Source of the DNA: Branchiostoma floridae
Lineage: Eukaryota; Chordata; Leptocardii; Amphioxiformes; Branchiostomatidae
DNA: 64,000 bases
Assembly (NCBI RefSeq): GCF_000003815.2
Contig: NC_049995.1
Coordinates: 985,375-1,049,374, forward strand
Direction: 5' to 3'
Position 1 is the stretch's first letter. The number at the start of each line of letters is the position of its first letter. This document shows positions 47,529-59,329 of this stretch, piece by piece. The position numbers and the translations under genes are program-made. The notes beneath the pieces are model-generated. The model saw only the letters and a list, made by a program, of their open reading frames with translations. It was not told where the DNA came from and did no database searches.

Positions 47529-47900
47529 ACCCTTGTTATCACAGCGCTAGCCAGCGGGCCGGCGTAACTCCCCGGGCCGGCTACGGGGCATGTTGCTAGG
47601 GGCCCGGGGGAGTTACGCCGCTGCGCTCCCTTGGCCAGCTACCGCTGTACTCTGATAACCAGGGTTATCCAATTCTTCTCCAGGACAGCAATAGTCGACC
47701 GGCCAGGCTACGAGTCTTTCCCGAGACAACAGCAACATGCCCCGTAAATCGAATTAGCTACCCTGGTTATCGGAGTACAGCGCTAGCCGGCGCGGCGGCG
47801 TAACTCCCCGGGCCGGCTACGGGGCAATTGTTGCTAGGAGCCCGGAGAGTTACGCCGCCGCGCTCCCTTGGCCGGCTAGCGCTGCAGTCTGATAACCAGG
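47529..47900. repeat. duplicated GC-rich palindromic element
   Basis: Two copies (47529-47665 and 47761-47900), each a palindrome bounded by CCTGGTTATC-type and GATAACCAGG-type ends around GGCGTAACTCCCCGGGCC and GGGAGTTACGCCGC arms. They are separated by about 95 bases that repeat the flanking GACAGCAATAGTCGACCGG and CCCCGTAAATCGAATTAGCT. Confidence 0.8.
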
Positions 47901-48504
47901 ATGATCCAATTCTTGTCCAAGACAGCAATAGTCGACCGGTAAGCTCACGGCTTTGTTGTTCTTGGTGACCGTACGGTATTCGCGTCCTGGAGCCATTATA
48001 TTCCGCTTCCCCTGGGTTATACATTGGAGCTGCCGCAAGACCGTGGGTCCACACACACACAAGCAAGCTAGCCTCCTTCACCGGCCTCTCTGGGAATCTT
48101 GGCAATTTTTTTTTGGGGGGGGGGGGGGGGGCTTTTGGTCGATTCGCGATTTTTAACCGGGAATATGCCGGGAAAGGAATATATGCCGGGAAAGGAATAT
48201 ACACCGGAAAGCTTGTACGGGCTAGGCGAAATCGGCTTCCCAGTAGAAGGGACCAGGAGAGTAATGAACTGTGATGTCGCAATGAGCCGCATTGAATGGT
48301 GGGATATCTCAAGCCACGCTGCGACGCCATTTTAAATGTTTTGAAAGTGTTTTTCCGTCTACCACCGCGAAAGACGGCGTCGAGTTTAAAATTTCAGCGT
48401 AATTTGTGGACAAAAGACTGTAAATAAGAAGGTGAAGAGTTTATCTCTCCGATACGTACCGTCATTTTGCTCAAAATTACGAAATCAACATAATTTTTCC
48501 GGCA

Positions 48505-48604
48505 NNNNNNNNNNNNNNNNNNNNNNNNNNNNNNNNNNNNNNNNNNNNNNNNNNNNNNNNNNNNNNNNNNNNNNNNNNNNNNNNNNNNNNNNNNNNNNNN
48601 NNNN
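48505..48604. other. assembly gap (100 N)
   Basis: Exactly 100 N. It falls inside the candidate 46.7-49.2 kb element, so its interior is incomplete here. Confidence 0.99.
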
Positions 48605-49642
48605 CTGTATATTCTCCCTCCAGATACTATGTGGGAAAATGAAACCCTCTGGTGGCCCAACTCCCGTGATAAACTATCTCCTTATACCCAACATAGTTAG
48701 TCTAGTAGAGACCCCATACCGCAAAGTTAATTTTACAGGATCACAACGACGCTAAACACTGGCTACGTTTTCTGACAACAGCTTCCAGATTGAAATAAGT
48801 CGTTCTATGTAGTAGCAAGAGAAAATATCCTCTGTCGGAAATTCCGTGTACAAATCCTTAGAGCGTGCTTTCTGACATTGACGGGCGGACAATGCTAAAA
48901 CCAGGACCGTAGACGTACCGAAACTCACACGGTGGGTCGGTAACGGGTTATGTAGACAGCACTAACCATCGTCTTTCACATGATATTTTGGATTCCCCAA
49001 GGCCCAGTCGCGACCCTTACAACATTTAAGCAACGTAAAAGACCAAGTAAAGATGCGTGTATTTTTAAGCGGGCTTTACTTTGTTCTTAAACCTGTCGTA
49101 AAGATTGAGTGTAAGTTGTGACATTTACGACTGCTTAAAGATAGCTTAAACATTTCTTAACTATGTTCAAATGTTTAAGCTTCATTTACGAAAGGCATTA
49201 AGCATGCTTAATTATCTGATTTCATGCAGTGATGCCCCTTTAAGGTCATTTTGTACACCCTGCTGTTGGCTACCCGGGCCAACCTTTTGATGTTTAGTAT
49301 GATGAGGTAACACTAAGTAGCAAAGGGTTGCCAAGTAACAATGTTCTCCATATCACTCACCCTCACTTACTCACTATCCGGTTTAACGTCTGTTGTTCCC
49401 CATCTGTTGGGATTAGACGTGTTTGCACATAGATAAGGCTTGGTGGCCGCTCGCCAACGTCCTCTATCGTTTGGGTTGACACTGCATGCCCGTAGCCAGG
49501 GGGGGTACGGGGGGGTCGGAAGAACCCCCCAAACGCTTGAAAGGTCCGCTTTTTCATGCCTGAAGGTCCACTTTTTCATGTCCAAGAATTTCTTTCACAG
49601 GGCTGACTGATTTCCATTTTTTACTTATAGACCATTTCATTC

Positions 49643-49742
49643 NNNNNNNNNNNNNNNNNNNNNNNNNNNNNNNNNNNNNNNNNNNNNNNNNNNNNNNNNN
49701 NNNNNNNNNNNNNNNNNNNNNNNNNNNNNNNNNNNNNNNNNN
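49643..49742. other. assembly gap (100 N)
   Basis: Exactly 100 N of unknown true length. Confidence 0.99.
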
Positions 49743-50081
49743 TGTGTCCTGTACGACTATGTACCCCAAGCCTGGTTCTTAGCTGCTCGGTGGACAGGGT
49801 GGCAGCGGACATATGCCATGCGTGATTACCCATAACTTACAGCAGTTATGCAAGAGGACATGAGGAGTTTAACTTTGGTGCCAATTGGGATGCAATCACT
49901 ACGATCCCACAGAGGTGCTTTGGTACCGGAAGCCAGTGCTATGCGTTTCTAATGTCATATGTGAAGTCATTAATCTGTTTTGCTGGGCATTGACTATAGA
50001 TGCCCTTGGGTCACAAACACAAACACGCACATACATAAACAAACACACACACGGCACACAGACACACACAAACATAATAAG

Positions 50082-50255
50082 CATGGCAATAAAAACTATT
50101 GCCATGGCGACGGTTTTATTGTTTATAAGTATTAATGATTGTTGTTGTAAGTGTGTTGTATTTGTGTTCTATCATTTCGCCTGGCTGTATTTATAAAGAT
50201 TGTTTTATGGATGTTTCTAGAGCATTGCTGTTAACAAGAAAGGTGATCTCTTGTG
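50082..50255. repeat. hairpin plus block shared with 58939-59110
   Basis: A perfect 10-bp stem (CATGGCAATA, loop, TATTGCCATG) is followed by GCGACGGTTTTATTGTTTAT and GGCTGTATTTATAAAGATTG, matching the sequence next to the hairpin at 58939 (GGCTGTATTTATAAAGGTTG). Confidence 0.55.
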
Positions 50256-50499
50256 ACGAGTGACCTATCATAAATGTTTTTCATTGATTATACAACTGGG
50301 TTCAATTCCAGCTCTGAGTGCTTTGGCCAGAATGCATCAATTCTGTGGTACAAATGGAGGATGGGGGGTAACAAGCAGTATCCACTACAGGAACTCGCAG
50401 TTCTTTAAAACAAAACGTACTCAACATAAGACAAAAGTTGATCCCCTGGAATGTCGGATATGGCAATGAATAATTTTACCAAGACTTTAAGAAAAGCTA

Positions 50500-50680
50500 A
50501 TATAAACCAGGGGGCCCAAAATTGACCTTGACCTTCCCAACATCTACCCACATACCAAATATCATCTTAATCCATCCAGAGCTTCTTGAGTTATGCTCAC
50601 TACAAAGATCCGGACACACAGACAGATACACAGACAGACAGACACACACACACACAGACACACCCAAAACTATATTTCTA
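50500..50680 (-). repeat. ATGCAAAT-family head fragment
   Basis: CCAAATATCATCTTAATCCA, GAGCTTCTTGAGTTATGCTC and the ACAGACAGATACACAGACAG run are the family head in minus orientation. Confidence 0.55.
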
Positions 50681-50729
50681 TTTTCATGGAGATAAATACT
50701 TACCAAGTCTACCAGAATGTACTGGAAAT

Positions 50730-51110
50730 GTTAAGATTGAAGGGAAAGGGTACAATTATGATTTGCCTTTTCACATGGGGTTAAGGATCTGGGGAAAATG
50801 AGACCATCCATTAACAAGGGGTTAAGGGTCTGGTAAGGGAGGGACCAGCCATTTGATATGCATGGGGTATACGCGACGTTAAAGATCTATGAACGGGGAC
50901 CATCCATTTCACAAGGGATTGAGGATATGGAATGAGGGCCATCCATTTCACGTGGGGTTAAAGTTTCTTGGAAAGGGTATGGGGAAGGAGGGACCAACCA
51001 TTTCACGTGGGGTTAAGGGTCTGGGGAAGGAACCCAACCTTTTCATATTGGGAGGTAGGACTATCCATTTTACGTCTAGTTGAGGGTGTGGGGAGGGTGA
51101 AACAATCCAT
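50730..51110. repeat. degenerate tandem repeat, about 45-60-bp units
   Basis: About seven units share CCATCCATTTCAC-TGGGGTTAAGGGTCTGGGGAAGG-like phrases with many indels. Confidence 0.7.
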
Positions 51111-51119
51111 TCCTTTCAA

Positions 51120-51940
51120 TTCTAGTGTAGAATAAGCACTACACATTTGATTTCAAACTGTTTATTTGATAGCAATTATTGACAAAATAGATATATGCAA
51201 ACATATGTGTGCAAATCTAGAAAACACACAATGAATTGAGAAAAATACACAAGCACTATATAAAACTTTAAAAATTGAACTGAAATCTTAACATCTTCCA
51301 TACATAGATTAACAATTACCCTTACTCTAGGACACGGTGGCCAACAGAGCCAAAATCAGATCAGTAAATGTAACATTGTCATTACATGGTATAGAGGTAG
51401 CTTGGCGCCTTTGTACTTGACGAAGAATACAAAGTTATTTTGTAGTCTAAGGCTTAGGCAGAGCTGATTATTAGTGTTCGACAAAAAGATGTTGCATCAG
51501 TATGTTATTGTGTGTTTGGAAGGGTTAGTTTGTTAGTGTGTGTGCGTGTCTGTGTCTTTGTGTTAGTATCAGCGTCAGCCTAAGCCTTAGGTATAGGGAT
51601 TTTTCCAAATGACTGACTTAAAAGGCTACAAACAACCTATACTCATCAATAAACGGGCAATATTAATCGATCTACTGAATTACAATAATACAATTGAAAT
51701 GCATTTTTAACACAAAGGCTAAGTGACAACAAAAGACAGTCACCCTGTACTGGAATGGCATGATATGATATATTCAAAACAAAGACTACTTACAAAAGAC
51801 GCATGTCTACACAGCTCAGTATCTCCAAACCTCTTTGCAATACGAGACCAACATGAAGCTTGACTCAAAAATATGGGAATAGGCAAGCTTAACTACATGA
51901 ATCTAACATCTTGATATACATAATGTACACTTTGCATTCT
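51120..51940. other. non-coding stretch, possible 3' UTR
   Basis: On the minus strand AATAAA near 51163-51158 could end a transcript coming from the exon-like region at 52.2-52.6 kb. Nothing else is recognised. Confidence 0.3.
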
Positions 51941-51947
51941 GTCTGCA

Positions 51948-52262
51948 ATGATTCGGTTTCTGTGACTGTGTCGACACCAAAAAGTATAGTGTGTCTAAAG
52001 GACTAAACTACTAATATCAAATAGGCTCTTCAACCACCTGTCTTCATTTCTGGCCTGTGTCGTTTTCTTGGTTCGGGACCCAAGATAACGACACGAGGCA
52101 GATTATGTAATGGTCTAGGTCCCCGACAACCACTGACCACGACATAAAACAGATATGACACCAGATGGTGAACCAGGAAAGTTCCTGTTTTCTAAAAAAC
52201 AGAATTTAGAGTTACGCTAAAAACAATGCCGACCATCGACACAGCCACAGAAACCAAACCAG
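51948..52262. mobile_element. palindromic element, copy 1
   Basis: The ends TTCGGTTTCTGTGACTGTGT and ACACAGCCACAGAAACCAAA are inverted, with an inner hairpin TGTCGTTTTCTTGG / CCCAAGATAACGACA. The second copy is at 54085-54388; similarity extends past the right end into AACACAGAAACGGGC, so flanking DNA was duplicated too. Confidence 0.7.
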
Positions 52263-52640
52263 TCACACATTGGGCCTGTATAACACAGAAACGGGCTGAA
52301 GCCCTGCGTGCAAAAGGAGCCTTGGAAAGACTGAATGACTCCTTGGCTTGGTGATGAACTGGATGTTGCCACGAAGCACCGTCAGTGATGGTAGCACCTG
52401 AAGCCTCCATTCCCAGCTCCTTCGCCCTTAGCAAGTCCAGGCATTTCTGCCAAATCGGTAGAACAAACATATATGCATCAGCAACCTCACACAAACTGTT
52501 CAACCAATCATAATTGTGATTATAGAAATAAAACTCTCCAAAGCACTGTTCGGGTCCAGACATTGAAACTGTAAGCTTAAATTTACCAGCACAAAGGAAA
52601 AAGACTGCTGTCCTACAATTAAGAAAAGCTACTTTCACAA
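52263..52640 (-). pseudogene. exon-like fragment of unrecognised protein
   Basis: A 148-codon minus-strand frame (52638-52192) includes KCLDLLRAKELGMEASGATI. Similar but frame-broken blocks occur at 53170-53300 and 53690-53770 (AAATCGGTAGAA and CATTTCT phrases), suggesting a tandemly duplicated, decaying exon. Its last part overlaps the palindromic element, which argues against an intact gene. Confidence 0.3.
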
Positions 52641-54084
52641 AACACAGTACAACACAATTAGAACGTTTCGGGTAGTCCTACAATTGTTACTACTGTCGGT
52701 TTATACAGACTGACAATACTGCGCAAACAAGATACAATGCTACAAACATGCCTAGCTATAGGCCGATTGCCTAATTTTACACAACACACTGTGCCATACC
52801 TTGTCATATGTCCGTGAAAGACTGATGTCCATCAGGTCTTGTAGAGATGATTGACATACGGACTGTCCTCTAAACATCCAGTTATGAAATGTCTTCTCAA
52901 GAAACTGATGAAGACGACTTTCAACGAATCCAACTATGGGAAGTGGCACCAAGACGGCTTCCGCCAGGACCACTGTCTCCTCGGATGCCTGGCACCTCCT
53001 TTGCCCACATTTTCCCGGCAGGCCTTGCTGTGAAATCGGCAAAAGAAACAGACATGCATGAACTGCCTCACTACCGCTGCAACAAACACAAATGGTTCAA
53101 CGCAGGCTGTCCATTGGCGAGTATACGAACTGGACACACAATGCAGTACAATACCTTGTCTATGTCTCGGAAAGACTCGTGCCTTGGTGATGCACCGGAC
53201 GTTGTCACGAATCACTTTCAGTAACGGTGACGCTTTACACGTCCATTATCCAACTCCGTTCCTTGCTTTCCACGTTCAGACATTTCTAACAAATCGGTAG
53301 AAGAAACAGACATATGCATCAGCTGCCGTACCACCGCTGCCCCAACACAAAAGGATTAAGGCCTGTCCAATGGCCAGTACCTAGAAACTGAACACCCCAA
53401 ACCTCTATACAGACTATCTGATATTCAGATGAAGAATGCGTATGCCAAACTTTTCCATGATCCACCTGACAAACATTCCAACCATAATACAAATGTATTC
53501 ATATGCGTCATTCAAGCATTAATTTAAGTACTGAGCATTAATTGTTCGGGTACAAACATTGAAAATGAAACTATAAACTTAAACTTGCCAACACAAATGA
53601 ATTGTTATTCATTGGCAAAGAACGTTGTCCTAGCTATAATCAAAACTGCTTTCACACAATACGATACGATACCTTGTCATATGTGTGGGAAGACTGCGAA
53701 TCGTTCACGTTCGGCACCTTCCTTCGCCAACCCTAGCCACCCTTTCCGCGTCCAGACATTTCTTCTTACGGTACGATGATCCTCAGTATAAAAGACGAGA
53801 CAAAAATGAAACTTCACCAAGAAATATGGTAAAGACTATACCTAATACTTAAAGTAAGCTTAGCTATGTGAATGAGGCATGACAGGAAGTTAACTTGATT
53901 TGTGATTGTAATTTCAGTTCTTGGTTTAACATAGAAATAGCGGGAATAATCATGATCTCTTGAATGATGGAAAGCGCAAGAGTGCGCTTTGCTGAAATTC
54001 CAAGTAATGCTGCCGTTTGTTTTGGTTACAATTTTGAGAGTAATGGCTTCAGTCTGTTTCTGCCTTATACAAGCCCATTGAATA

Positions 54085-54388
54085 GCTGATTTGGTTTCTG
54101 TAACTGTGTCGACGCCGAGAAGTCTAGTGCTATTGATATTAAATAGGCTCTTCAGCCACCTGTTTTCCTTTCTGTCCTGTGTCGTTCTCTTGGTTCGGGA
54201 CCCAAGATAACGACACAGGGCAGATTATGTAATGGTCTAGGTTCCCGACAACCACTGACCACGACATAAAACAGAAATGACAACAGATGGTGAATCAGGG
54301 AAGTCCCTGTTTAAAAAAAAACAGAATTTACAGTAACTGGCCGAATACAATCCCGGCCATCGACACAGTCACAGAAACCAAATCAGCC
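54085..54388. mobile_element. palindromic element, copy 2
   Basis: GCTGATTTGGTTTCTGTAAC left, CAGTCACAGAAACCAAATCA right, with inner hairpin TGTCGTTCTCTTGG / CCCAAGATAACGACA. About 2.1 kb from copy 1 and in the same orientation. Confidence 0.7.
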
Positions 54389-54778
54389 ACACACCAGGCC
54401 TGTACAACACAGAAACGGGCCGAAGACCTGAGTGCAAAAGGAGCTTCCATTTACAAAATGTCCTGATATAAACCCCTACCTGCATCATCACTCGAGATGT
54501 CAACAAAACACACTCAAGCGCCTTACCATCAACCAAGAGATTTTTTAAAGTTAAAGTAACCTCACAAATTATATACTTCCTATCATGCCGATGACAAGTT
54601 AGTCCCAGCCCACCTCTGCAATATGTTTCCATTTCACACCCCATAAGACAAATAACAACTTAACTTAGTTTCAGGTCCTCTGGTTGATCCGGGCTCGATG
54701 GTACCAATAAGATCCTGGAAGCAACAAAGCTAAAGTATTATAATTAGGTCGAGACAGCCTTCTTGTTTTGTTGTAATT

Positions 54779-55378
54779 CATCATCATCATCATCATCATC
54801 ATAGGTACCCCCAGATGACCCCGCGTGGGGCAAAGTAGGGGGGGGGGGTTGAGGTCCCGGGTAAGGGCGGGCAGCCCTCCTGCCTGGCACGGAAGCACTC
54901 AACGGTGGAAGCACTTACTACCGCGCCAGGCAGGGAATGCCACTCCGGAATTGTTCTGGGAAAGTATGAGAATTTGTAGGTGTCAGTGCGGGCGAAAATT
55001 GGCTGGTACTTGAGATGTTCCACCGTCAAAGACAACCCTCTGGGTTCTCTCCGCAAGGAAGGCCCTAAGCCAAGACTGAAGAAGGCCAGAAATGCCATAG
55101 TGCTCGAGTTTGCTCAGCAGACGTTCGTGAGGCACGGTATCGAATGCGTTGCTAAAGTCAACCACCGCGGCATCGACCTGTTTGTTCTGGTCCATATTTT
55201 TGGCCAGGTCTTGGAGGGTAAGCACCAGCTGGCTCTCGCAGGACAGACCCTTTCTGAAGCCATGTTGCGCTAGGGACAGAATGCCATGAGTGTCTAGATG
55301 TTTCATCATGTGGCTGTGCACGATGTGTTCGAGCACTTTACCACAGACCGATGTCAGAGACACCGGCCTATAGTTTAA
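54779..55378 (-). pseudogene. CR1/Jockey-type LINE with internal deletion
   Basis: On the minus strand, NYRPVSLTSVCGKVLEHI opens a reverse-transcriptase segment with HGFRKGLSCESQL and the catalytic block AAVVDFSNAFDTVPHERLL. It breaks at about 55010 into the family's C-terminal phrase RTDTYKFSYFPRTIPEWHSL and SASTVECFRAR in another frame. The 3' terminus is an ATG-repeat tract (54779-54803), usual for this LINE group. The first Asp of the active site is present; the later YxDD region is deleted, so the copy is dead. Confidence 0.8.
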
Positions 55379-55502
55379 TACATAAGAGACCGCACAAATT
55401 GTTTACTTCCTATCATGCCGACAAGTTAGTCCCAGACCATCTCTACAATATGTTTCCGTTTCACACCCCATAAGACACACAAGAACTTAACTTAGTTTCG
55501 GG

Positions 55503-55625
55503 TCCTCCGACAGGGCTTTCACACGAGCACCGATCTCCTGGACGTCACCGTACAGCTAGCCGTGGAGATGGCATCGGACAACCTCTCACCGGGATAAGTC
55601 CCAACATGAACATTGCAGCTGCAGT
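55503..55625 (-). pseudogene. possible terminal-exon fragment
   Basis: A frame reads NVHVGTYPGERLSDAIS and, one base shifted, YGDVQEIGARVKALSEDPKL then S and a stop. The two look like one coding sequence broken by an indel, or joined at the AG in GGCTAG as an acceptor. Not recognised. Confidence 0.25.
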
Positions 55626-55719
55626 TGATCCGTCTTGATGGCACCAATAAGATCCTGGAAGCAACAAAGCGAAATTATTGCAATTAGGTCGAGACAGTCT
55701 TCTTGCTTTGTTGGAATAC

Positions 55720-56400
55720 GAGCGATCGCGATGATGTCACGCTCACGGTGACGCAGTGGTAGGCAAAAAGAAGGTGTTTGGAAAAAGATTGATTTACATA
55801 TTAACCAATAATTTGATCTGCTAATTCAAATATGAATTTCTAATCTAATCTACTGCCATTCTGGTAGGCGCCAGCCGTCGAATACCCCGGATGTAAACAA
55901 CAACAGCGATCGGTCGTATTGATATAGCACAGTGATGCCTTACATGTAAGCGCCGGTAGGTCCGCGTTTTTATGTCCTCCAACGTTCACAAAAGAATTCA
56001 ACGTTAACGTTGCCGATTATTGGCATTACATTGGACTGTTGATAACTTGCTTAAAACACATAAATGCACTATGTGAAAAACGACCCTACTAACCTGTTGT
56101 CTTGGGTTAGACACGGCTTGAAGTACAAAGGATTCACAGCGGTCGTGCTGCCCTTTTGTAATGGGAGTTGCGAGGTATGTCTGTCACATCAGACGGCTGG
56201 CAGACGAACGACGCGACACTTTGGGGTTTCAGACAGGTAACCACAGGGGCTAGTCTATACACGATTGGTCTAGTCTAGAAAATCCGCCGGTGTTATTGGT
56301 CAAAGGAATGCTCTTGTACGATTGGCTATCTGAGATAATGAAATTGATTGCAGCACACGACCAGAGGTAGCAGTTCATTACGGCACTGCAGCTGAAAATG
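55720..56400. other. intergenic, nothing recognised
   Basis: No repeat or coding signal was identified. Confidence 0.4.
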
Positions 56401-56404
56401 AGCC

Positions 56405-56530
56405 TAGGACTCTGTTTCTATGCCTAGGATAGGCAACATCTTCTGTAGTTGCCGCTGACTCATTCTTTTTGTTTGCTTAAGACGGATAGCAAGCGAAAGG
56501 AATGAGTCAGTGGTTCTTACGGAGGGCTAG
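56405..56530. mobile_element. decayed hairpin MITE (38037 family)
   Basis: GCCTAGGATAGGCAACATCT, AGTTGCCGCTGACTCATTC, then AGCAAGCGAAAGGAATGAGT and CAGTGGTTCTTACGGAG mirror each other as in the 38037 element. Confidence 0.55.
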
Positions 56531-56724
56531 AAAAAGGCAAGTCAAAGTTCATTGCACAACGCTTGTAAATAGATACAATGCAAGGCAAGCACTGGCTTAT
56601 TTAACCAATCGCAGGCCATTCGCCAATGATGCATGCGGATGGTCGGCGCCACATGAACGGCCCTTTGTCACATCACCTAAAGTTATGTAAATTGAATGGA
56701 TAATCTGCGTTGTGTAAATCCACT

Positions 56725-57300
56725 TGTTTATTTATTTTATTTATTTGAACTTCACCATATTGTGTTTACAAAATGGTAGGGAGGCAAAAACAGGTTGTAA
56801 CCTTTACTAGTTGCCTCCCGTGCAACTAAATTATACAATAATAGAAAAATAATCATAATGATAACAAATAATAACAATTGTACAATCAAATAATAATGAT
56901 TTTGTCAACGACAATAAAAGCAAATATACAATAATAACAAATATAAAGAAATAAATCATAGAAATAATGGTAAGATGAAATATGAAATATCTAGAAAGGT
57001 GTACAACTGGGACACTGACAGTGGGTGACCCAAGTACATACATCGTTGGAGTTAAATCTGTCGTTGGTAAGAGAGAGATAGTGAACTAGGATTGCTTTCT
57101 TAAAGGTATTAATTGTAACAACTGGGGAAAGTTTTAGAGTTCTAATGTTGAGGGGTAAAGCGTTCCAGATGTGAACGATTCTTTGGAAGAAATAGTTTTT
57201 AAACGTAGTGGTGAGACATTTTTGGGGCTGGAGCTTGGCTTGTGAGTTGGATCTTAGGGATGTGAGTGGAAAACTTATATATTGATGAATGTCAATGTTT
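56725..57300 (-). pseudogene. LINE 3' part with ORF2 C-terminus
   Basis: The minus-strand frame reads FKNYFFQRIVHIWNALPLNI, PVVTINTFKKAILVHYLSL and NDVCTWVTHCQCPSCTPF then stop near 56997. FF-x-R-x-V-x-x-W-N-x-L-P followed by CTW and C-x-C-x2-C is the usual LINE C-terminus. The 3' tail ends in AAATAAATAAAATAAAT at about 56725-56745. It is 5'-truncated. Confidence 0.7.
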
Positions 57301-57869
57301 GATGTAACACCCTAACGTTTTAGGGCATACCCTACCTATACTTAATACTGTGGAATTCTACAAAAATAAGCAGAGAAAGGGAAGTCAAAATCTCATTTCT
57401 ATGACTAAACGTCCATGGCAAGACAACCTAATAAGGACGAGAAAGTGCTCAGATTGCATGGCTATGGCGGTCCCAGTCTTTCAGTCCAGAGAAAGTAAAA
57501 TACTGTACATGTACATGATACAAATAACTCAGTTTCCGGGCGTTTTCTGCGTTTTCCTGTTTGTCGGATTCGGGTTGCGGGCATTGTCCTCGCCCAACTG
57601 ATTGAGTTTGGGTAGGTCAGATGAAACGCAGGTGGTGATTGTTATGATTGGAGTCTACGATAAAATGAATAGAACGAACCATTCCTTTCATAGGGATTTT
57701 AAACTTGAAGTTACCAATGCAAGAGAGGCTTTTTCGACATTGAAAAACTGTACGACATGATATGTACTGACTATTATGATTACAACATGTAGTGAAAAAT
57801 AGGTTCTATTATAGCAATTAGATTATTGCTATAGCTTATAGTTCGTAAATCAGCCTCATTACGAAACAC

Positions 57870-58990
57870 ATTGGGTACCTACTGGCTGCAAATGCACCAG
57901 ATAATAATTGAATAACAATGTGTTCAAAGTATGAAAGTCTTAGCAAACAAAGCTATTGTAGCATTTTCTCATAAATTATGTAAATGAGACCCTAATTTAC
58001 ATGAATTACGTATGCATGTTCAACTTAACGTACATGTTGCTGCCAAATGTCGCAAGTATGGAATTTTCGTCATTTAGCACTATAATAACAATTTCTCATT
58101 AATTATGCACATTAGGTAACAGTTTGCATAATTGATGTCTATCGATATTTCTCTCTTTTCTAGTTACATTTGTCATGTTTAAGTGATCTAGTATTATGAA
58201 ATACTGTGGCTTCGGAAGAATGGAATTTTCGTCATTTAACACTGTAATAACAATTTCTCATTAATTATGTAAATTAGGTAACAATTTGCATAATTGATGT
58301 CTATCGATATTTCTCTCTTTTCTAGTTACATTTGTCATGTTTAAGTGTTCTAGTATTATGAAATACTGTGGCTTAATAAACTGTGCTCATTAATTATATT
58401 AATCATGCAAATTAGCCTGGTCTGCATTGATAGCCCTTATTTATGGAATACATCTCCGAATTTATCTACATATCAAAAATCACAATGATCCGTCAACCCC
58501 TTCCTGAGTTATTCCCTTCCAAAAGGATGGTGCAATTGCGCACGCGCGGACGAATTGCTGTGGAATTTCGGGAATATTTGCCAATCGGATATATGCTTAA
58601 CAGTAAGCCTAATATTTCTCTCTTTTTGAGTTCCATATGGCATATTTTTGAGTAGTCTAACATGAAATGCAGTGTATTTATAAACTGTCCTCATGAATTA
58701 TGCAAATTAGCCCCTGATGTGCATGATTAGCATTTGATTATGTAAGGCATCTCTGAAGCTATCTACATTCCAAATATCATGAAGATCCGTCAACCCATTC
58801 CCGAGTTATTCCCCTCTAAAGGGTTGATGCAACTAGGCGTGGAAAAATTCCTGACATGCCTGCGGAATTTTGTGAATTCTTGTCAAACGGACGCACACTA
58901 TACTAGTAGGCTAGCCCCTGAGGCGTCGCCAAAAAGCTTGGCAATGAAAATGCATTGCCATGGCGACGGAGTTACAGTTTATACGTATTA
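57870..58990 (-). repeat. ATGCAAAT-family repeat with internal tandem module
   Basis: Modules beginning TGGAATTTTCGTCATTTA at 58059 and 58221 repeat with 162-bp spacing, each with TCATTAATTATG and TTTGCATAATTGATGTCTAT. CCGTCAACCC(A/C)TTCC and GAGTTATTCCC phrases follow. The right end is a hairpin (TGGCAATG, loop, CATTGCCA) nested in CGTCGCC / GGCGACG. Confidence 0.7.
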
Positions 58991-59329
58991 AACTGTACAT
59001 TTGCTGATGTTTTAGTATTCGCCTTCTATCCTATGGCCTGGCTGTATTTATAAAGGTTGTTTTACACGATGAATGTAGGGCACTGCTGTCAAGAAAAAAA
59101 CAGTCTCCTGTATGTGGCAAGTGTCCTTGATATCACATTCAACAACACAACTTGCTACGTTATTAATTTTTTTATCATACAATGTAAAAGTAAACATCAG
59201 TGATCGTATCAACATAGTCTGTGTTTACACAACCTCTCTCTGACTGGGGTTAATTACCTCCTCCCCGAGAGGGGCTGCAGCTATTGTAGGGCGGCTGCTA
59301 AGGGCGCATTTTAGTCAGGCTAATATCAA

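Larger units (their letters stand above)
46724..49245. mobile_element. candidate 2.5-kb DNA transposon with TTTAAG-rich subterminal zones
   Basis: The ends GGAATGCACTGCATGAAA and TTTCATGCAGTGATGCCC are inverted, with 14 of 18 matching. Inside each end lies a zone (about 46740-47075 and 49020-49210) dense in TTTAAG/CTTAAA and GTAAA hexamers in both orientations, unlike flanking DNA. The interior holds a minus-strand 90-codon frame with a downstream AATAAA, a duplicated GC-rich palindrome and an assembly gap. The superfamily is not recognised and no clear target duplication was seen. Confidence 0.5.
54552..55720. repeat. direct duplication flanking a LINE insertion
   Basis: 54552-54778 and 55385-55720 share CTTCCTATCATGCCGA, CATTTCACACCCCATAAGAC, CCAATAAGATCCTGGAAGCA and GGTCGAGACAG. 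The second copy has about 110 extra bases (55508-55620) that carry exon-like sequence. The LINE fragment 54779-55378 sits between the two. Confidence 0.75.

Noticed and set aside
47767..48330. 187-codon minus-strand open frame
   Set aside because: It runs through the GC-rich palindrome and a poly-G/proline tract; open mainly because of base composition.
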